Origin: Heliocidaris erythrogramma
Lineage: Eukaryota; Echinodermata; Echinoidea; Camarodonta; Echinometridae
Direction of reading: 5' to 3'
Assembly: GCA_025617745.1 (NCBI GenBank)
Contig: CM046873.1
Coordinates: 24,783,547 to 24,847,546, forward strand
DNA: 64,000 bases
In this document: piece after piece, positions 11,332 to 22,484 of the stretch
Numbering within the stretch: the first letter of the stretch is position 1
Layout of the letters: each line of letters begins with the position of its first letter
Notes under the pieces: generated by a model
Told to the model about the DNA's origin: nothing
Seen by the model: the letters and a program-made list of their open reading frames with translations, nothing else
Database searches by the model: none
Program-made: the position numbers and the translations under genes

Positions 11332-11452
11332 CACCACAGTCACACCGCCAAACTGACCCACACCGACTCCAAACGGTCCGATTCTTGACCATTGGCGGCA
11401 ATGTTATTTTCTTTTTCGGTCTGTTGTCGGTCTTATTTGTGTCACTGTGGTA
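11332..11452. mobile_element. Short MITE, ~120 bp, shared by modules 1 and 4
   Basis: ACCACAGTCACACCGCC at the left and GTGTCACTGTGGT at the right form a roughly 13-bp imperfect terminal inverted repeat. The same element sits at the same place in module 4 (about 62354-62474), so it was present before the duplication. Confidence 0.5.
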
Positions 11453-12299
11453 TAGGATTGTCTAGCCTCATTTTATGCACACCTCCTCATTCTTATGCTA
11501 GTTATAAATGAGATGGTTTGATTGTCAGTCATTTATATATCAGAGTTTCACGCTCGTTACCTACGATCCGACATTTTGTGGCGATATTATGTTACGCCTA
11601 TGAGGGTGAGGTACTGTTTGGTCCAGGGGTGAAGAAAAATATGGACTAGTGTCAAATGTTGACCACGGAGCAACTGTCACAAGAAAATTATATTGCACAT
11701 TTTGTTGTTGCTTATTTCCCATGCCTTGTATGCATCTTTCAGGTACTAGGAATAAATAATTGTAACAATTTTTTTTCTCCAACAGGGGCTATGAAATACA
11801 AGTCATGCTTCTTTAATAGACTCCTCAACTGATGTTTTCCTTTACAATTATAATGTTTACAATATAAAAATTGTCGCTTTATCAGTGTAGACATTGAATT
11901 ATGTTCTGTTATATCTATGATCAATTCATATATTCGTAATGTCCCTGTTTTTAATTTTCATATGTACTATTTTAAAAAAGTGTAAAAGATATACATGTTT
12001 GTGAAAATCAATAATCATTGAAAATTTGAAAATTTGAAATATCAATCAAATGTAAATTATATCCTATTTCTAAAAAATGACAAATAATTAACCAGCTTAT
12101 ATATTGTAATTAGTTGACAAAAACAGGAAGATCGGCATCGTTTGTAATATTGTGTAAATATACCATTTTTTCCCCTCATTTTTATTTCCTAAGGTTAGGA
12201 ATCTGAATGTGATTGCCATTAGAGTTCGATCACAATCTTTACTGATGTAAATGAAATGGAAATCTTTAAACTATATCCTTATTCCTAGTCCAACAAAGT

Positions 12300-12930
12300 C
12301 TAATGCCTTTTGGAAGTTTCCATATTCGAAATGGTATTGAAAACGATTAAATGATGACAAGAAATAGATGTCATAGGAGAAATGGAGTGGCAGAGAGACT
12401 GAAAGAGAGAGAGAGAGAGAGCGCAAGAGAAAGGGTGAAAGAAAGAGAGAGCGAGTAAGGGAGAGAGAGAGGGGGGGGGGGGGAGAGAAAGAGAGAGTGG
12501 GAGAGAGCGGGAGACAGACATAGATAATCTATTGAGACCGGGCATTGCAGGGAGAGAGGTAAAAGTGCTTATACTCTGTATCCAGTCATATTATGTAAGA
12601 AATAATTATGTACACTGTGAATATAAAACAAAGCTATGAAAATGTCACAACCTCAAATAATTGTGATATCGAGTGGAATAATCATTTCCAATATTTACAT
12701 TCGTGGCAACACCAGTGTTTAAAGATAATACGTGTATCAAAAAGCAAAGAATTAATAAAAAAATAATGGGATGATGTCGCGCATGAAGGTAAATTGAATT
12801 CAATTCATTGATGGAATTTGCAAAAAGAGAAGAAGATAATATTATATCATTCAAACGATACGTATAGCTGTTATACATGAAGGGCAGTTGGTGCGGATTG
12901 TTCGATGAATCGCCATGCATGTTTTAAAAA
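12300..12930. repeat. Single diverged copy of the satellite unit plus GA tract
   Basis: A GA-rich tract (12395-12510) is followed by GGCATTGCAGGGAGAG, AATAATTATGTACA, GATGTCGCGCA and ATATCATTCAAACGA. These landmarks occur in the same order in the unit amplified at 27600-34302. The unit starts again at the right edge of the window (63960 onward). It appears to be the unexpanded form of the satellite. Confidence 0.6.
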
Positions 12931-14160
12931 TATAGAACCTATCTATCTCTTCTCTCTTTCTCTTCCTCCTGTGTTTTTTTTTCTAATTCCCTTTCCTGTC
13001 ACCCTTTTCTTCCTCTCCCTCTCCCTCTCTAATTAACTCGTTCACTCTACCAATACTCTTATAACCAGTTACTACCAAATATAAAATAACATAATATGCA
13101 TAGGCTTCTTTGATTCATTTTGGCACTTATACAAATCTCTCTTTTCTGTGATACTTATTCTTTTTCTTTATTTGGTAAAAATCTCAACAACAAACCCACC
13201 TGATTATGTATATAATGACTCGATTAAATCCAGTAATTAACCACTTTGCTTGAACAATGATGCACACAATATTTACATCCATATTACTGTACTAGTCGGG
13301 ACAAATGTCGACTTTCAACTGCGAATTAACAAAAAAAGAAAAGAAAAATAGCGGTCCTGGCGGTATGTGCCGACAGGGGGCGCATGTGTCACTACGTGTG
13401 GTAGCAATGAAGAAAATTGCATGCCATAAACTAAATGTTTGCAAGATAATGCGATCTATTTAAAGTTATAAATGACAAAATGATAATGGTGAAAAGCGTT
13501 TCATCAACATCTGAAATACGTAATTTAAAAGCGAACTTTAATGAATAAATGTGCTGATTAATCGCGTTTTCAAACAAACTTTTGCGACATATATCATAAT
13601 ACTTTTTTAATGATTTGAGTGTTTATCAATGTGCAGACACCTTTTGATCATAATTAGAACAGTTATATTTTATCATACAGCACATTTGTTGTCTTCAGAT
13701 GATCGAAGTAGAAGAATATGTTATTCTGATCCAAATGTTAGAGGGGGAGAGAGATGACAGCTAGAAATAAAAAGAGAGTTAGTCTAAAATAATCCAAATC
13801 AGACACTATTTTTATAAATAGGGACACATAAACACAAGCAAAGATAATAGGAGGAGATGAGAAACAAAGACATGAACGTGATAGATTTCATTTCACATAA
13901 TTTCCCTCGCACATCAACCCTTAACAATAATTGCTATTTTCGTTTTCACACTGACTTTAGCACGCCTGAAATCGAGTGGACCTTTGTTAAAAGAAGTTCA
14001 ATGTACATTATTTTCTTTTACCCAGATGTACAGAGATATGCTATGAATTGTACCCACGGCCATGTGATATCTTAAAGCGCATTAGTGTTATGACAGAGCA
14101 TGGAGCATGGTAAACGTGACAATATGTCTAAATGCCTGGTCGGTATCAAGGTTCTTTTTT
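12931..14160. repeat. Module intron block, copy 1
   Basis: Non-coding DNA with matches elsewhere: 13020-13075 resembles 34610-34670, and 13575-14155 matches 46025-46615. Landmarks are TTTGCGACATATATCATAAT, a GAGAGAGATGACAGCT stretch, and TAGCACG followed by GAAATCGAGTGGACC. Module 3 joins the end of this block directly to DNA matching 20998 onward, so 14166-20997 is extra here. Confidence 0.6.
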
Positions 14161-14942
14161 TATACGTTTATATTTAGATTTTTAGATTTAGATTTATTTT
14201 ATTTCAATTCTTTTCTTTTCAGCAATCAACATACAAATCAATAATAATATAAATACAAATCAGTAATAATGAACACACAAATCAACAAGTAATCATCATA
14301 AATATAGTGTATGGGTAACATGAATAATAATATTACTCATCAGAATCAATTTAGATAATAAAATGATTTAAATACATGTACATAGTTATTCAAGTGTGTG
14401 ATTTAAAGTAAGAAAAGAAATGAAAAAAGAGACCAGCAAAAGAAGCAGAGCTTGTACAAAACGCTGGCCCCTGGAATGATTACACTGTAAAATATTTCAA
14501 CAAAAATAAATACGGGAAGCCGTTATTTTTTAATTTTTTTTTTTTTAAGCACATACAAAATTTTAATAAAAAAAAAAAAAAAATGTTTTTCAAGTGTATT
14601 ATTGTTTCCAGCGTATCAATTATTAATTAATTATTTCGAGTTCATTAATCATTTTGGCAGGAAACTGTAGGCAATTGTAAGCAATTATACATGAAGGATC
14701 CACAAGGAAGTGAAATAAAGGCCAAAAGCGCAACACAAAACAAAACAAAACAACAAAACAGAAAAATCCAGCACAAACACTAAACAAACAACAAACAAAC
14801 AATAACAAAGGATAAAGTGACAGGAGCGGATGGGGATGGGGGTGGAGGAAAAGTTAAAGGTCGAGTTGTGTATTTTTTTAATAAACACTATTATACTTAT
14901 CGTTTTAAATACATATACAAAAAGATTATTGAGGGGTTGGTT

Positions 14943-15384
14943 TTAGTGTGTATAAAAAGCAATAAAAGACTTTTTTAGTTTTAGTTTAAATATGCCTAGG
15001 CTTAGGCTTTCTTTCGTGTTCAGAGGAAGGGAGTTCCAAAATTTGGGAGCAGTAAATATAAAAGTATTCTGTGCGAGTGCTGTACGAGTTCTGGGGAGGT
15101 GATAAAGATTAATTTGTCTGGTGGGATAGTGATGGATTTCATTATTTGCTTGAAATATATTATTAAAAACGTTGGGTAGTTCTCCTTTGTGAAACTGATA
15201 AATAAGTATGGCAAGATTTAATCGATAAATGTCATAAATTTTGAGAATATTATTAGTATAAAAAAGACCATCAGAGTGGTGTCTATAATGTACATGACTT
15301 ATGATCCGCATAGCTTTTTTTGTAGTAATAGAATTCTATCTAATAGGCATGCCGCGCTGTTCCCCCATGCAAGAATTCCGTAGT
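14943..15384 (-). pseudogene. LINE ORF2 C-terminal region
   Basis: The minus strand continues from YGILAWGNSA through LDRILLLQKKAMRIISHVHYR-like sequence to HYPTRQINLYHLPR and FWNSLPLNTKES, ending at 14943. The pattern (R-x-T-R ... FWNSLP) is usual downstream of RT in CR1/L2 LINEs. Only the MITE separates it from the RT domain. Confidence 0.8.
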
Positions 15385-15388
15385 TTAA

Positions 15389-16014
15389 AGGACAATTAAC
15401 CCCACGTGATATTCTAGATGCACCTATTGTCTGCTACGTCTTTCCATGGAGGCTGCCATTTTGTGCATGACACGGATCATTAGGTACCATATGCATTGAT
15501 AATAGCCTACCTTTACAACAGATACGTCGCTTTGTTCTGATTGTATTACGATTGTTATTGGCCATGGGCCTAGATAATTGACGACCCATGAGTTCTAATA
15601 GCCATCCTGTAAAGCAGATTCCTCGCTTTGTTTTGGTATTGTTACGATTGTCTCCGTCCTTGACGTATATTTTTTATGAAGTATATTTTTTATGAACAAA
15701 TTAAGACCTTTTAAAAAATATATAAAACTAAACTTACATTTCAGAATATGTGACTTTATCTAATATATATTTGTCCTCTAAAAATCAATTACAAGTTAAC
15801 GATGAAGGAAATTTTACTTGGGATGAAAAATATGTTCGTGTACACATAAAGTAATGGCAGCCCCCTTATTATTGCTAGCAGACGATAACTTGGCTGGAAA
15901 ATAGTGATTTATATCTATATCCTGTGTTTTTACATGAAATTGCATGTATCAAATAAGAGGCATATACTACACCATTCAAAATAAGCTAATTCATACGCTT
16001 AGGTTAATTTCCCT
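15389..16014. mobile_element. 626-bp MITE with TTAA target duplication inside the LINE
   Basis: TTAA is duplicated at 15385-15388 and 16015-16018. The ends AGGACAATTAACC and GGTTAATTTCCCT form 13-bp inverted repeats with two mismatches. Removing the insert and one TTAA leaves an unbroken LINE reading across the joint (minus strand, LPYLNYGILAW), a motif typical of LINE C-termini. TTAA targets are characteristic of piggyBac and Kolobok transposases. No coding capacity of its own. Confidence 0.85.
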
Positions 16015-16019
16015 TTAAG

Positions 16020-17382
16020 TAGGGAAGAACTAACGTGAAGTATAAAGATTTAAGAATATTGGGGGGAAATGTCCATTTTAGTTTGTTGATTATATTTCTT
16101 GAAATAACCTTACATAATTATGTTATCAATGTGATGTTTCCATGAAAGTTTGTCATCAATTAGTATTCCTAAAAATTTTGTTGTAGTAACCTGGTGTATT
16201 CGAATGTTATTTATTAAGATTGGGTAAGGTAGATGGTTAAATGTATTACTAAATAGCATATAATTGGTTTTTTCTAGATTTAAGGACAGTTTATTAGCTT
16301 TAACCCAAGTCATAACTGAATTCAGATCAGAATTGACAAGCCGACAAAGAGTTTCTAAGTTTTTGTGTGAAAGGAAAAGATTGGTGTCATCTGCGTACAT
16401 GATAAAGGAAAATAAATTCGATGATCTAGGGAAATCGTTGGTGTATAAAATAAATAACAATGGGCCAAGAATGGAACCCTGAGGTACACCACAAGTAATA
16501 TTTCTTAGGTCTGACATATTATTTTCAATGGAAACATATTGTTGGCGTTCATATAAATAGTTACAAAACCAGTCTAAAACGATGCCTCTAATTCCATAAT
16601 GGGACAGTTTATGTAAAAGAATTCTGTGGTCTATCGTATCGAACGCTTTAGAAAAATCTAAAAACATTCCTATTGTGTGAGTACCATCGTCAATAGAGGT
16701 AGCAACTTTGTTGATGAAAGACAAGATTGCATGTGATGTACTATGACTTTTTCTAAAACCAAATTGACAGTCGTGTAAAATTTCATTCTGCTTTAAAAAA
16801 TCTACTGTTCATGAAAAAACAAGTTTTTCTAATATTTTGGAAAATGTAGTCAATAAAGATATTGGCCTGTAATTTGATAGTACAAGAGGATTGCCTTTCT
16901 TGAAAATGGGTATTATTTTAGCTAATTTCATTCTATTTGGAAAAACGCCTGTTCTCAAAGACAAATTACAGACATAAGTAAATGGTTCAATAATACATGA
17001 AATAATTTTCTTCGTAATGAAATTATCAATACCATCGTGCCCGCAACTACGTTTAAAATATCAAGAATTTCACCTTCAATTACAGGAGCAAAAAACATAG
17101 AATTATAGGGTTAGGGTTTTGTAAGTAATCAAGAAAATTTTTATCACTGTCGGGTATCTTGCTAGCTAAATTTGGGGCCAACTCCACAAAATATTTATTA
17201 AAGTAATCTGAGATTTCTTGTAAATTGTTAACAGTGCTATCACCAGTTTGTATCTTAGAAACTGTGTCTTTTCTATCATGTTTATTTAAAACTTCATTGA
17301 TTATTTTCCATGTGCATTTTGCATCTTTTTTACAGTGAATAAATTGGCGGGAAAAATAATTTCTTTTTTCTCTACGTAATAA
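16020..17382 (-). pseudogene. LINE reverse transcriptase, broken
   Basis: Fragments on the minus strand give the RT domain in order: KIIPIFKKGN, SNYRPISLLTTFSKILEKL, FGFRKSHSTSHA, DFSKAFDTIDH, GVPQGSILGPLLF, the catalytic MYADDTNLF, and FLGILID. The longest clean piece is 16110-16724 (204 aa). A TGA at 16809-16811 and frameshifts near 17050 and 17100 break the frame. The coding sequence is interrupted by the MITE at 15389-16014 and resumes at 15384. Confidence 0.85.
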
Positions 17383-18585
17383 TCATGTCAGTGTATTTTT
17401 GTAATTTAAATATTTAGATTTGGAACTTTCAGTCGGCTTCGCTTTGTATTTTAAATAAAGATTATTTTTCCTATTTATAGATCTGAGTAAGCTTGCCGTA
17501 ATCCAAGGCGATTTGGGGGTTCTTTTTCGACTGCGATGATTTATTTTTCTAATCGGGATACATTCATTAAATAAAGTAGTTAATTTATCCGTAAACTCAT
17601 CAAAACAACTATTAACTTCAGTAATATTATATAAACTACTCCAATCCAGTTCATCTAATCTGTTTTTGAGAGTGTTAATATTGCGTTCGGAAAAATTCCT
17701 AGAATAAATTTTAGAGGGTTGTTGAGTTTGTTGTAAAATGGGGAAGTTCGCAAATATTGGGAAGTGATCCGTGATATCGGAGACTACAACTCCAGCTTGT
17801 GGAAAAGGATGCATGTTTGTAAATATGTTGTCAATTAGCGTGGAAGATTTATCTGAGATACGAGTTGGTTTAGATATTAGTGGTACAAATGATGATGAGA
17901 GGAGCGTTCCATAAAATTCATGAATAAATGCATCAGAGTCGTATTTCAACAGATTGGCATTAAAATCTCCCATTAAAAAACAATCCTTACCACGTAGGAT
18001 AGGGTTTGAGATAATGTTTTGAATGTTTAACAAAAAATCATTGTGACTGGAATTGGGAGGTCTATATACTATTCCAATCACGATATTTTTTCTACCTACA
18101 AAATCAATTTCAACAAAAATTGTTTCAATCGAATCATTAATTTTGTTTAAAGGAGTTATATTATTAAAATTGAAATCAGAAGAAATATACAAAGCCACCC
18201 CTCCTCCAGATCTGTTGGGTCTATTATTCACTATTAGATCATAACCACGGAGAGAGTATAATGAATGAGGTGTGTCAGAGAGCCAAGTTTCTGTTAGGCC
18301 AATTACGGAGCAATTTAACCTAAACCTGTCAAGAAGATTACGTAAGGAATCAAAATTACTATTCATGCTTCTGATGTTAGTGTGGAACAAAGAAAAAACA
18401 GTCTCATTAAGGTTTGAGAAGTGAGAAACAACTTGATTTTCAGTGTAGTAAGTATTTAGAGCAGTGATCATATGATTGACAAAATTACTATCGGGATTGA
18501 TATAATGGGAATGCAGCAATGTTTGAAAAGCATCTAAAAATTCGTCATTGGTTAAGTCATAGCCAGGAATGTCATCAACCGCCAT
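17383..18585 (-). pseudogene. LINE endonuclease domain (400 aa, stop-truncated)
   Basis: This is the N-terminal part of a LINE ORF2. It encodes an exonuclease/endonuclease/phosphatase-fold nuclease that would nick target DNA for reverse transcription. Visible motifs in order: HTNIRSMNSNFD, LTETWL, GGGVALYI, VYRPPN, GDFNANL and SDITDHFPIF (the SDH-x-P-type active-site motif). The frame ends at a TGA followed in the same frame by LLRREKRNYFSRQF, so the stop is an acquired nonsense mutation, plausibly from CGA. The start at MAVDDIPG is the first Met of the open frame and may not be the native start. Confidence 0.85.
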
Positions 18586-18700
18586 GGATCAAGATAATCA
18601 TAACCGTTAAGATGTAAATCGTAAGAAAAATTGAAAGGGTTGGGGACTGGGGGAGGGACAACCTGTCACAGCGTACAAAACAACATACAGACAATAGAGT

Positions 18701-19656
18701 GAAATAAAATAACATCGTAAGAAATAAACAGGAAACAGAAACACATGAACAAGAAAAAAGTAGAAAAATAAACAATATCAAGTAAAAAAAAGAATTGAAA
18801 AGGAAATTATAAAAAAAGAGAACTGGCCATAAAACCCTTCGAGGGAGATGTAAAAAGTAATACCTTGCACATAAAAAAATACTTAAGAACAGACAGCAGC
18901 TAAAAAAAAAAGTGTAAGAAAAAAGATGAAAAGAGAAGCAGCCCCATGTTGAGCTATACTAAAAAGATTACAATAAAATACTTTTCAAAGAAGGCATGAG
19001 ATAACATCCTGTTTGTTTTTTTTTTTAAGAAAACAAGAATACTTAAAAGAATAAAGTAAAATGCTTTTCAAAAAGAAACGGGAAAACATCTGTTTTAAAA
19101 GAAATGAAGAAGGAAGGAAAGAAATATAAAAAGAAGGAAAGGATTATCTTTTTATCATGTTTATCCTTGAGTGGTACCTGCGTTTCAACAAATTTTATGT
19201 GTTTAAAGATAAAGTTTTTGCAGAGAATGAAAAAAAAACCGAACAAAAACCTAACGCTACTGATAAACAATAATGGGCCTGTAACGTAATTGTCGAGTTC
19301 AAACAAAACAATAAATATATTGGTTCAAGTAAATAGGATAATAATATATACAACATGTAACATAGGTGTTTGAACATAGATATGCAAATTTTGAACTGGC
19401 CTAAATTTAAATTACAATATGTTACAGACCCAGACATTTGATAAGATTAGTTAGTCGCAAATCCATAGAGTAATTCAGTTGACAGTTTTAATGCATTTTA
19501 CACATTGCAGATTATACGGTTTTAATAATGCAATATAAATATCCAGGTTAGGAAATAGGAAGTCTTTATTCTGTAAATATTTTATCGAATATTCTGAATG
19601 ACCAAGTAGTTATCAATAGGTTTGCAACCTTAAAAGATATAGGTAATTGCATCATC
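18701..19656. other. Non-coding, A-rich; possible LINE 5' region
   Basis: The plus strand is rich in A and GA, and no ORF1-like protein is seen on either strand. The boundary between LINE and host DNA could not be placed. Confidence 0.3.
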
Positions 19657-19900
19657 GTAACACTATGAACACGGTGAACAAAGAAGCGTACAACCCATGC
19701 CGCCCCCCACCGTACCACTCACAACTGCATCGGTCAACAAAAGAACATCCATTCACTGCTATCCTGTAAAAATATGTAGAACAGGTGTCACATAATAGGA
19801 GTGAAGGGACGTCCCTTTTCTTACCAGAGCCACTGCGGAGGGCACAATGAGGAGCTGCATAAATTGCCCGCTCTCTTCGTCACCGTGTTCATAGTGTTAC
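19657..19900. mobile_element. 244-bp MITE with perfect 21-bp inverted ends
   Basis: The left end starts GTAACACTATGAACACGG and the right end is its exact inverse (CCGTGTTCATAGTGTTAC). The perfect match extends to 21 bp, suggesting a recent insertion. The interior is non-coding and no clear target duplication is seen. Confidence 0.7.
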
Positions 19901-20865
19901 TGGTGTAAAATAATAACATTACATTAGATCACAAAGAAAAACAGTCATTCGAGCAGCGAATTGAAGCTTCAAACAACTTTTCAACTGACAATGAACAGCT
20001 AAAAATAGTAGAAGGATGATAAAATGATTTCCAGAAAAAAAACGGGGTTATAATACATATAACCAAGGTAACACTTAATAAACATGACTAACGCATTCGT
20101 AGTCTTGTTAATCAACATTTCAATAATGCGCATCCGAAATTCGTTTAAACTTTATGTGATGTTTAAAAAAAAAAAAAAACCCACTGTAAATGTGGATGAG
20201 AATATCATCAGCTGATCACGGTGTTGATTATCACCCGATATATAAAGAAAGGTTGGTATTATACAAGCTTGATTGGTCATAAAACTTATCAGATATTCAT
20301 CAAAAGAGTATCATATTTCGCCACAAACTATATAAATATATTATTCTGAAGATGGTTATTAGCTGAATCATAGGGGAATATGAAAAGTTCTGTAATCAAT
20401 TGCACATAGAAATAATGTATACACATCTATAATTTATTCTAGTATTGATGAAAACGCTACCCTGTTTCGGGTTAATCACTGGAAAAATCTTCATGATTCC
20501 TAATACACTACCAATATAATATAATATAAGATTGTTAATACAAATAGTTAATATTTATTATTTGCGATCTAGTGCACAAAATTTCTTCGACTTTTGGGAC
20601 AACAATCATGACAAAGTTATGGATAGAGTTTTAGCGTTTACATATATTTAATTTGTGAAAGACATTTGTTATTCAGTATTAAGATTGACGTGTAACCAAT
20701 TAGCACTGGGGTATGACACCCAGGGATGTACGAATCCAACTTGCTGATGATCATTCGAGCGATGGTAACAGGAATTAAAGGAACCAAAGACACAAAATAT
20801 AGGGGACCTTTTTCTCCTTTCTCCTAAATTATATGAAAATCAAGAGAAATGAGTTGAATTTATAT
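19901..20865. other. AT-rich DNA, nothing recognised
   Basis: No gene or strong repeat seen. An A14 run lies at about 20166-20180. It is part of the stretch present in module 1 but absent from module 3. Confidence 0.4.
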
Positions 20866-20869
20866 TTAC

Positions 20870-21038
20870 CGACGGCAGTCATTCTTTCCATGTATCCCAG
20901 GTATCTTCCCTGCTGCGTTTTGTCTGGAGGATGACTTTTGTTTTGACGACTTTGATACGTGTCATCAACTTCGATTCTTTCCTGAGCTTGAAAGCAATAG
21001 ATGGATATTATGACAAGAATTATGACAAGAATTAACAT
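20870..21038 (-). CDS. Candidate signal-peptide first exon of unknown secreted protein
   Basis: The minus strand starts at an ATG (21036-21038) and reads MLILVIILVIISIYCFQA, a classic hydrophobic signal peptide with a plausible cleavage after Ala18. A polar segment follows, to about residue 56. A donor CG/GTAAAT ends it at 20870. I recognise no family and find no second exon. In module 3 (46620-46660) only the start of this exon survives, fused to unrelated DNA. It could be a real small gene, a relic, or chance. Confidence 0.3.
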
Positions 21039-21039
21039 T

Positions 21040-22470
21040 AAGCATTGACTTCAAACACTTCGGAAACAACAAAATAAATCCAGAGAGAATGGTATCATAC
21101 TCTAATCAATCAAGCTTTTTTCCGCCAAATGCAAATAAACAAAAATCAGTTTATAACTGTTCAACATGTCCACGCATTTCAAACCGTGAAAAGCCCCTAA
21201 CTAAACTTCATATCCTACAAATTTCATATTTACCACTAATATTGCATTTGGTCATGTTTAACGATAAAACATGATCTTTAATTTACTGCAACCGCAATAT
21301 ATCCTACATACCATTCTTTTCATTCGTACAATAATACAGAAATCTGTAGACGATGACATGTCACACAATGTCATGCTCAAGTAGGTACACCGAATGATCG
21401 AACTCGAAATCTATTGAAAGGATCGTGGTAAACATGTTTTGTATGATCAGAACACAGTAAAAAGAGCAAACTACATCGATGGCAAGCTGATATGTTCATT
21501 GTATATGGACAGTACTGGTCGACTGTGCATTGATGGTATACTGCTATTATTACAACACTTCCGCTAGCACTCCGGGACCCATGATTTTTAGCAATAAGGT
21601 AATTTGTTTGTATTTTGTTATACGAGTAAGTATGTATAACATTAGTGAACATTCTATGAACTGAGTAAACTGTTATATAGTTAACTGGTTAAGATTAGAT
21701 AAAATATCATTGTATACCAGAAAGCTGGAGTTATTCTAAGATTATTTCATAGGTATACCTATCGATATACTGGCAGCAAAACGCGGATTGTAGATACCCG
21801 CACAACGTGCACAACAATGTGTGTTTTAGGATTATAGGCCTATAGTTGGGTAGTGGGTACAACTCTCATTTCTTCATGCATGAGCACATCATTGGGGGTG
21901 GGGGCGACACATGCCTATGCCTCCCTTATTTTAAGGGTAGCATGTCTTTTTCCCCGGACAAATTCATAAAATCATATTCCACTGGGGAGAGGATTGATAA
22001 TAATGTTATTGACATCTGATACCTCCCCTCCCCACTCTTTTTCCACGCTACTCATGCCAAACATACCTGATATCAAGACTTCCAATTTTTGAGGAAATAA
22101 ATAAATCACAATCTATTCTTTCAATGGTAGGCACTAGACATATTATAGTTGAGACAAAACAATTGTTTTGTCATTTGAAATATTTATCATAGAGATATCA
22201 GATAGAACATTATCGTTATATATATCTATGGACACCCATCTGAATAGAATTCTTTCTCCAACGGAAAGAAAAACACACAACAAAAGTATACTCTTAAGGG
22301 CTGTGTCACAGTATTTTGATAGTCTGTGAAAACGATATTTTCACTTCCTTTCAGTTTTCTTCTTTCCCCCTTCCCCTTCCCAGCACGTACCCCTTTGGCA
22401 AATCTAGAGGGCAGCCACCCATGATCTTACCAACGTAATTGAATCCTCACTGAGTTTTGGCAATTGTTTT
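21040..22470. repeat. Module intron and upstream flank of TRIM-1
   Basis: 21040-21440 matches 46660-46905 plus 52870-53030, which shows where the 6-kb element entered module 3. 22125-22470 matches 53765-54165 before TRIM-3. 21455-22125 has no match in module 3 and holds nothing recognised. Confidence 0.6.
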
Positions 22471-22482
22471 GATTCCCATTAG
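22471..22482 (+). promoter_or_regulatory. 3' splice acceptor before TRIM-1 coding exon
   Basis: The tract TTGTTTTGATTCCCATTAG ends in AG at 22481-22482, two bases before the ATG. The same tract precedes TRIM-3 (AG at 54178-54179), and an equivalent one precedes TRIM-2 (TTCATTGCCCTAG, AG at 41238-41239). This implies a spliced 5' leader exon with an intronless coding exon. Confidence 0.6.
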
Positions 22483-22484
22483 AC

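Larger units (their letters stand above)
14166..18700 (-). mobile_element. Degenerate CR1/L2-like non-LTR retrotransposon
   Basis: Reading on the minus strand: an AP-type endonuclease (17383-18585), reverse transcriptase with several breaks (16020-17382), a C-terminal region (14943-15384), a 3' untranslated region, and a 3' tail of repeated TAAATC units near 14166-14200. A 626-bp MITE (15389-16014) interrupts it. Two in-frame TGA stops (17383-17385 and 16809-16811) and frameshifts near 17050 and 17100 make it dead. The 5' boundary is uncertain; no clear ORF1 is visible. The clade is inferred from the endonuclease and RT motifs. Confidence 0.85.

Noticed and set aside
17100-17125. Telomere-like TTAGGGTTAGGG
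   Set aside because: Only two units, lying in the decayed LINE coding region where a small frameshift created them.
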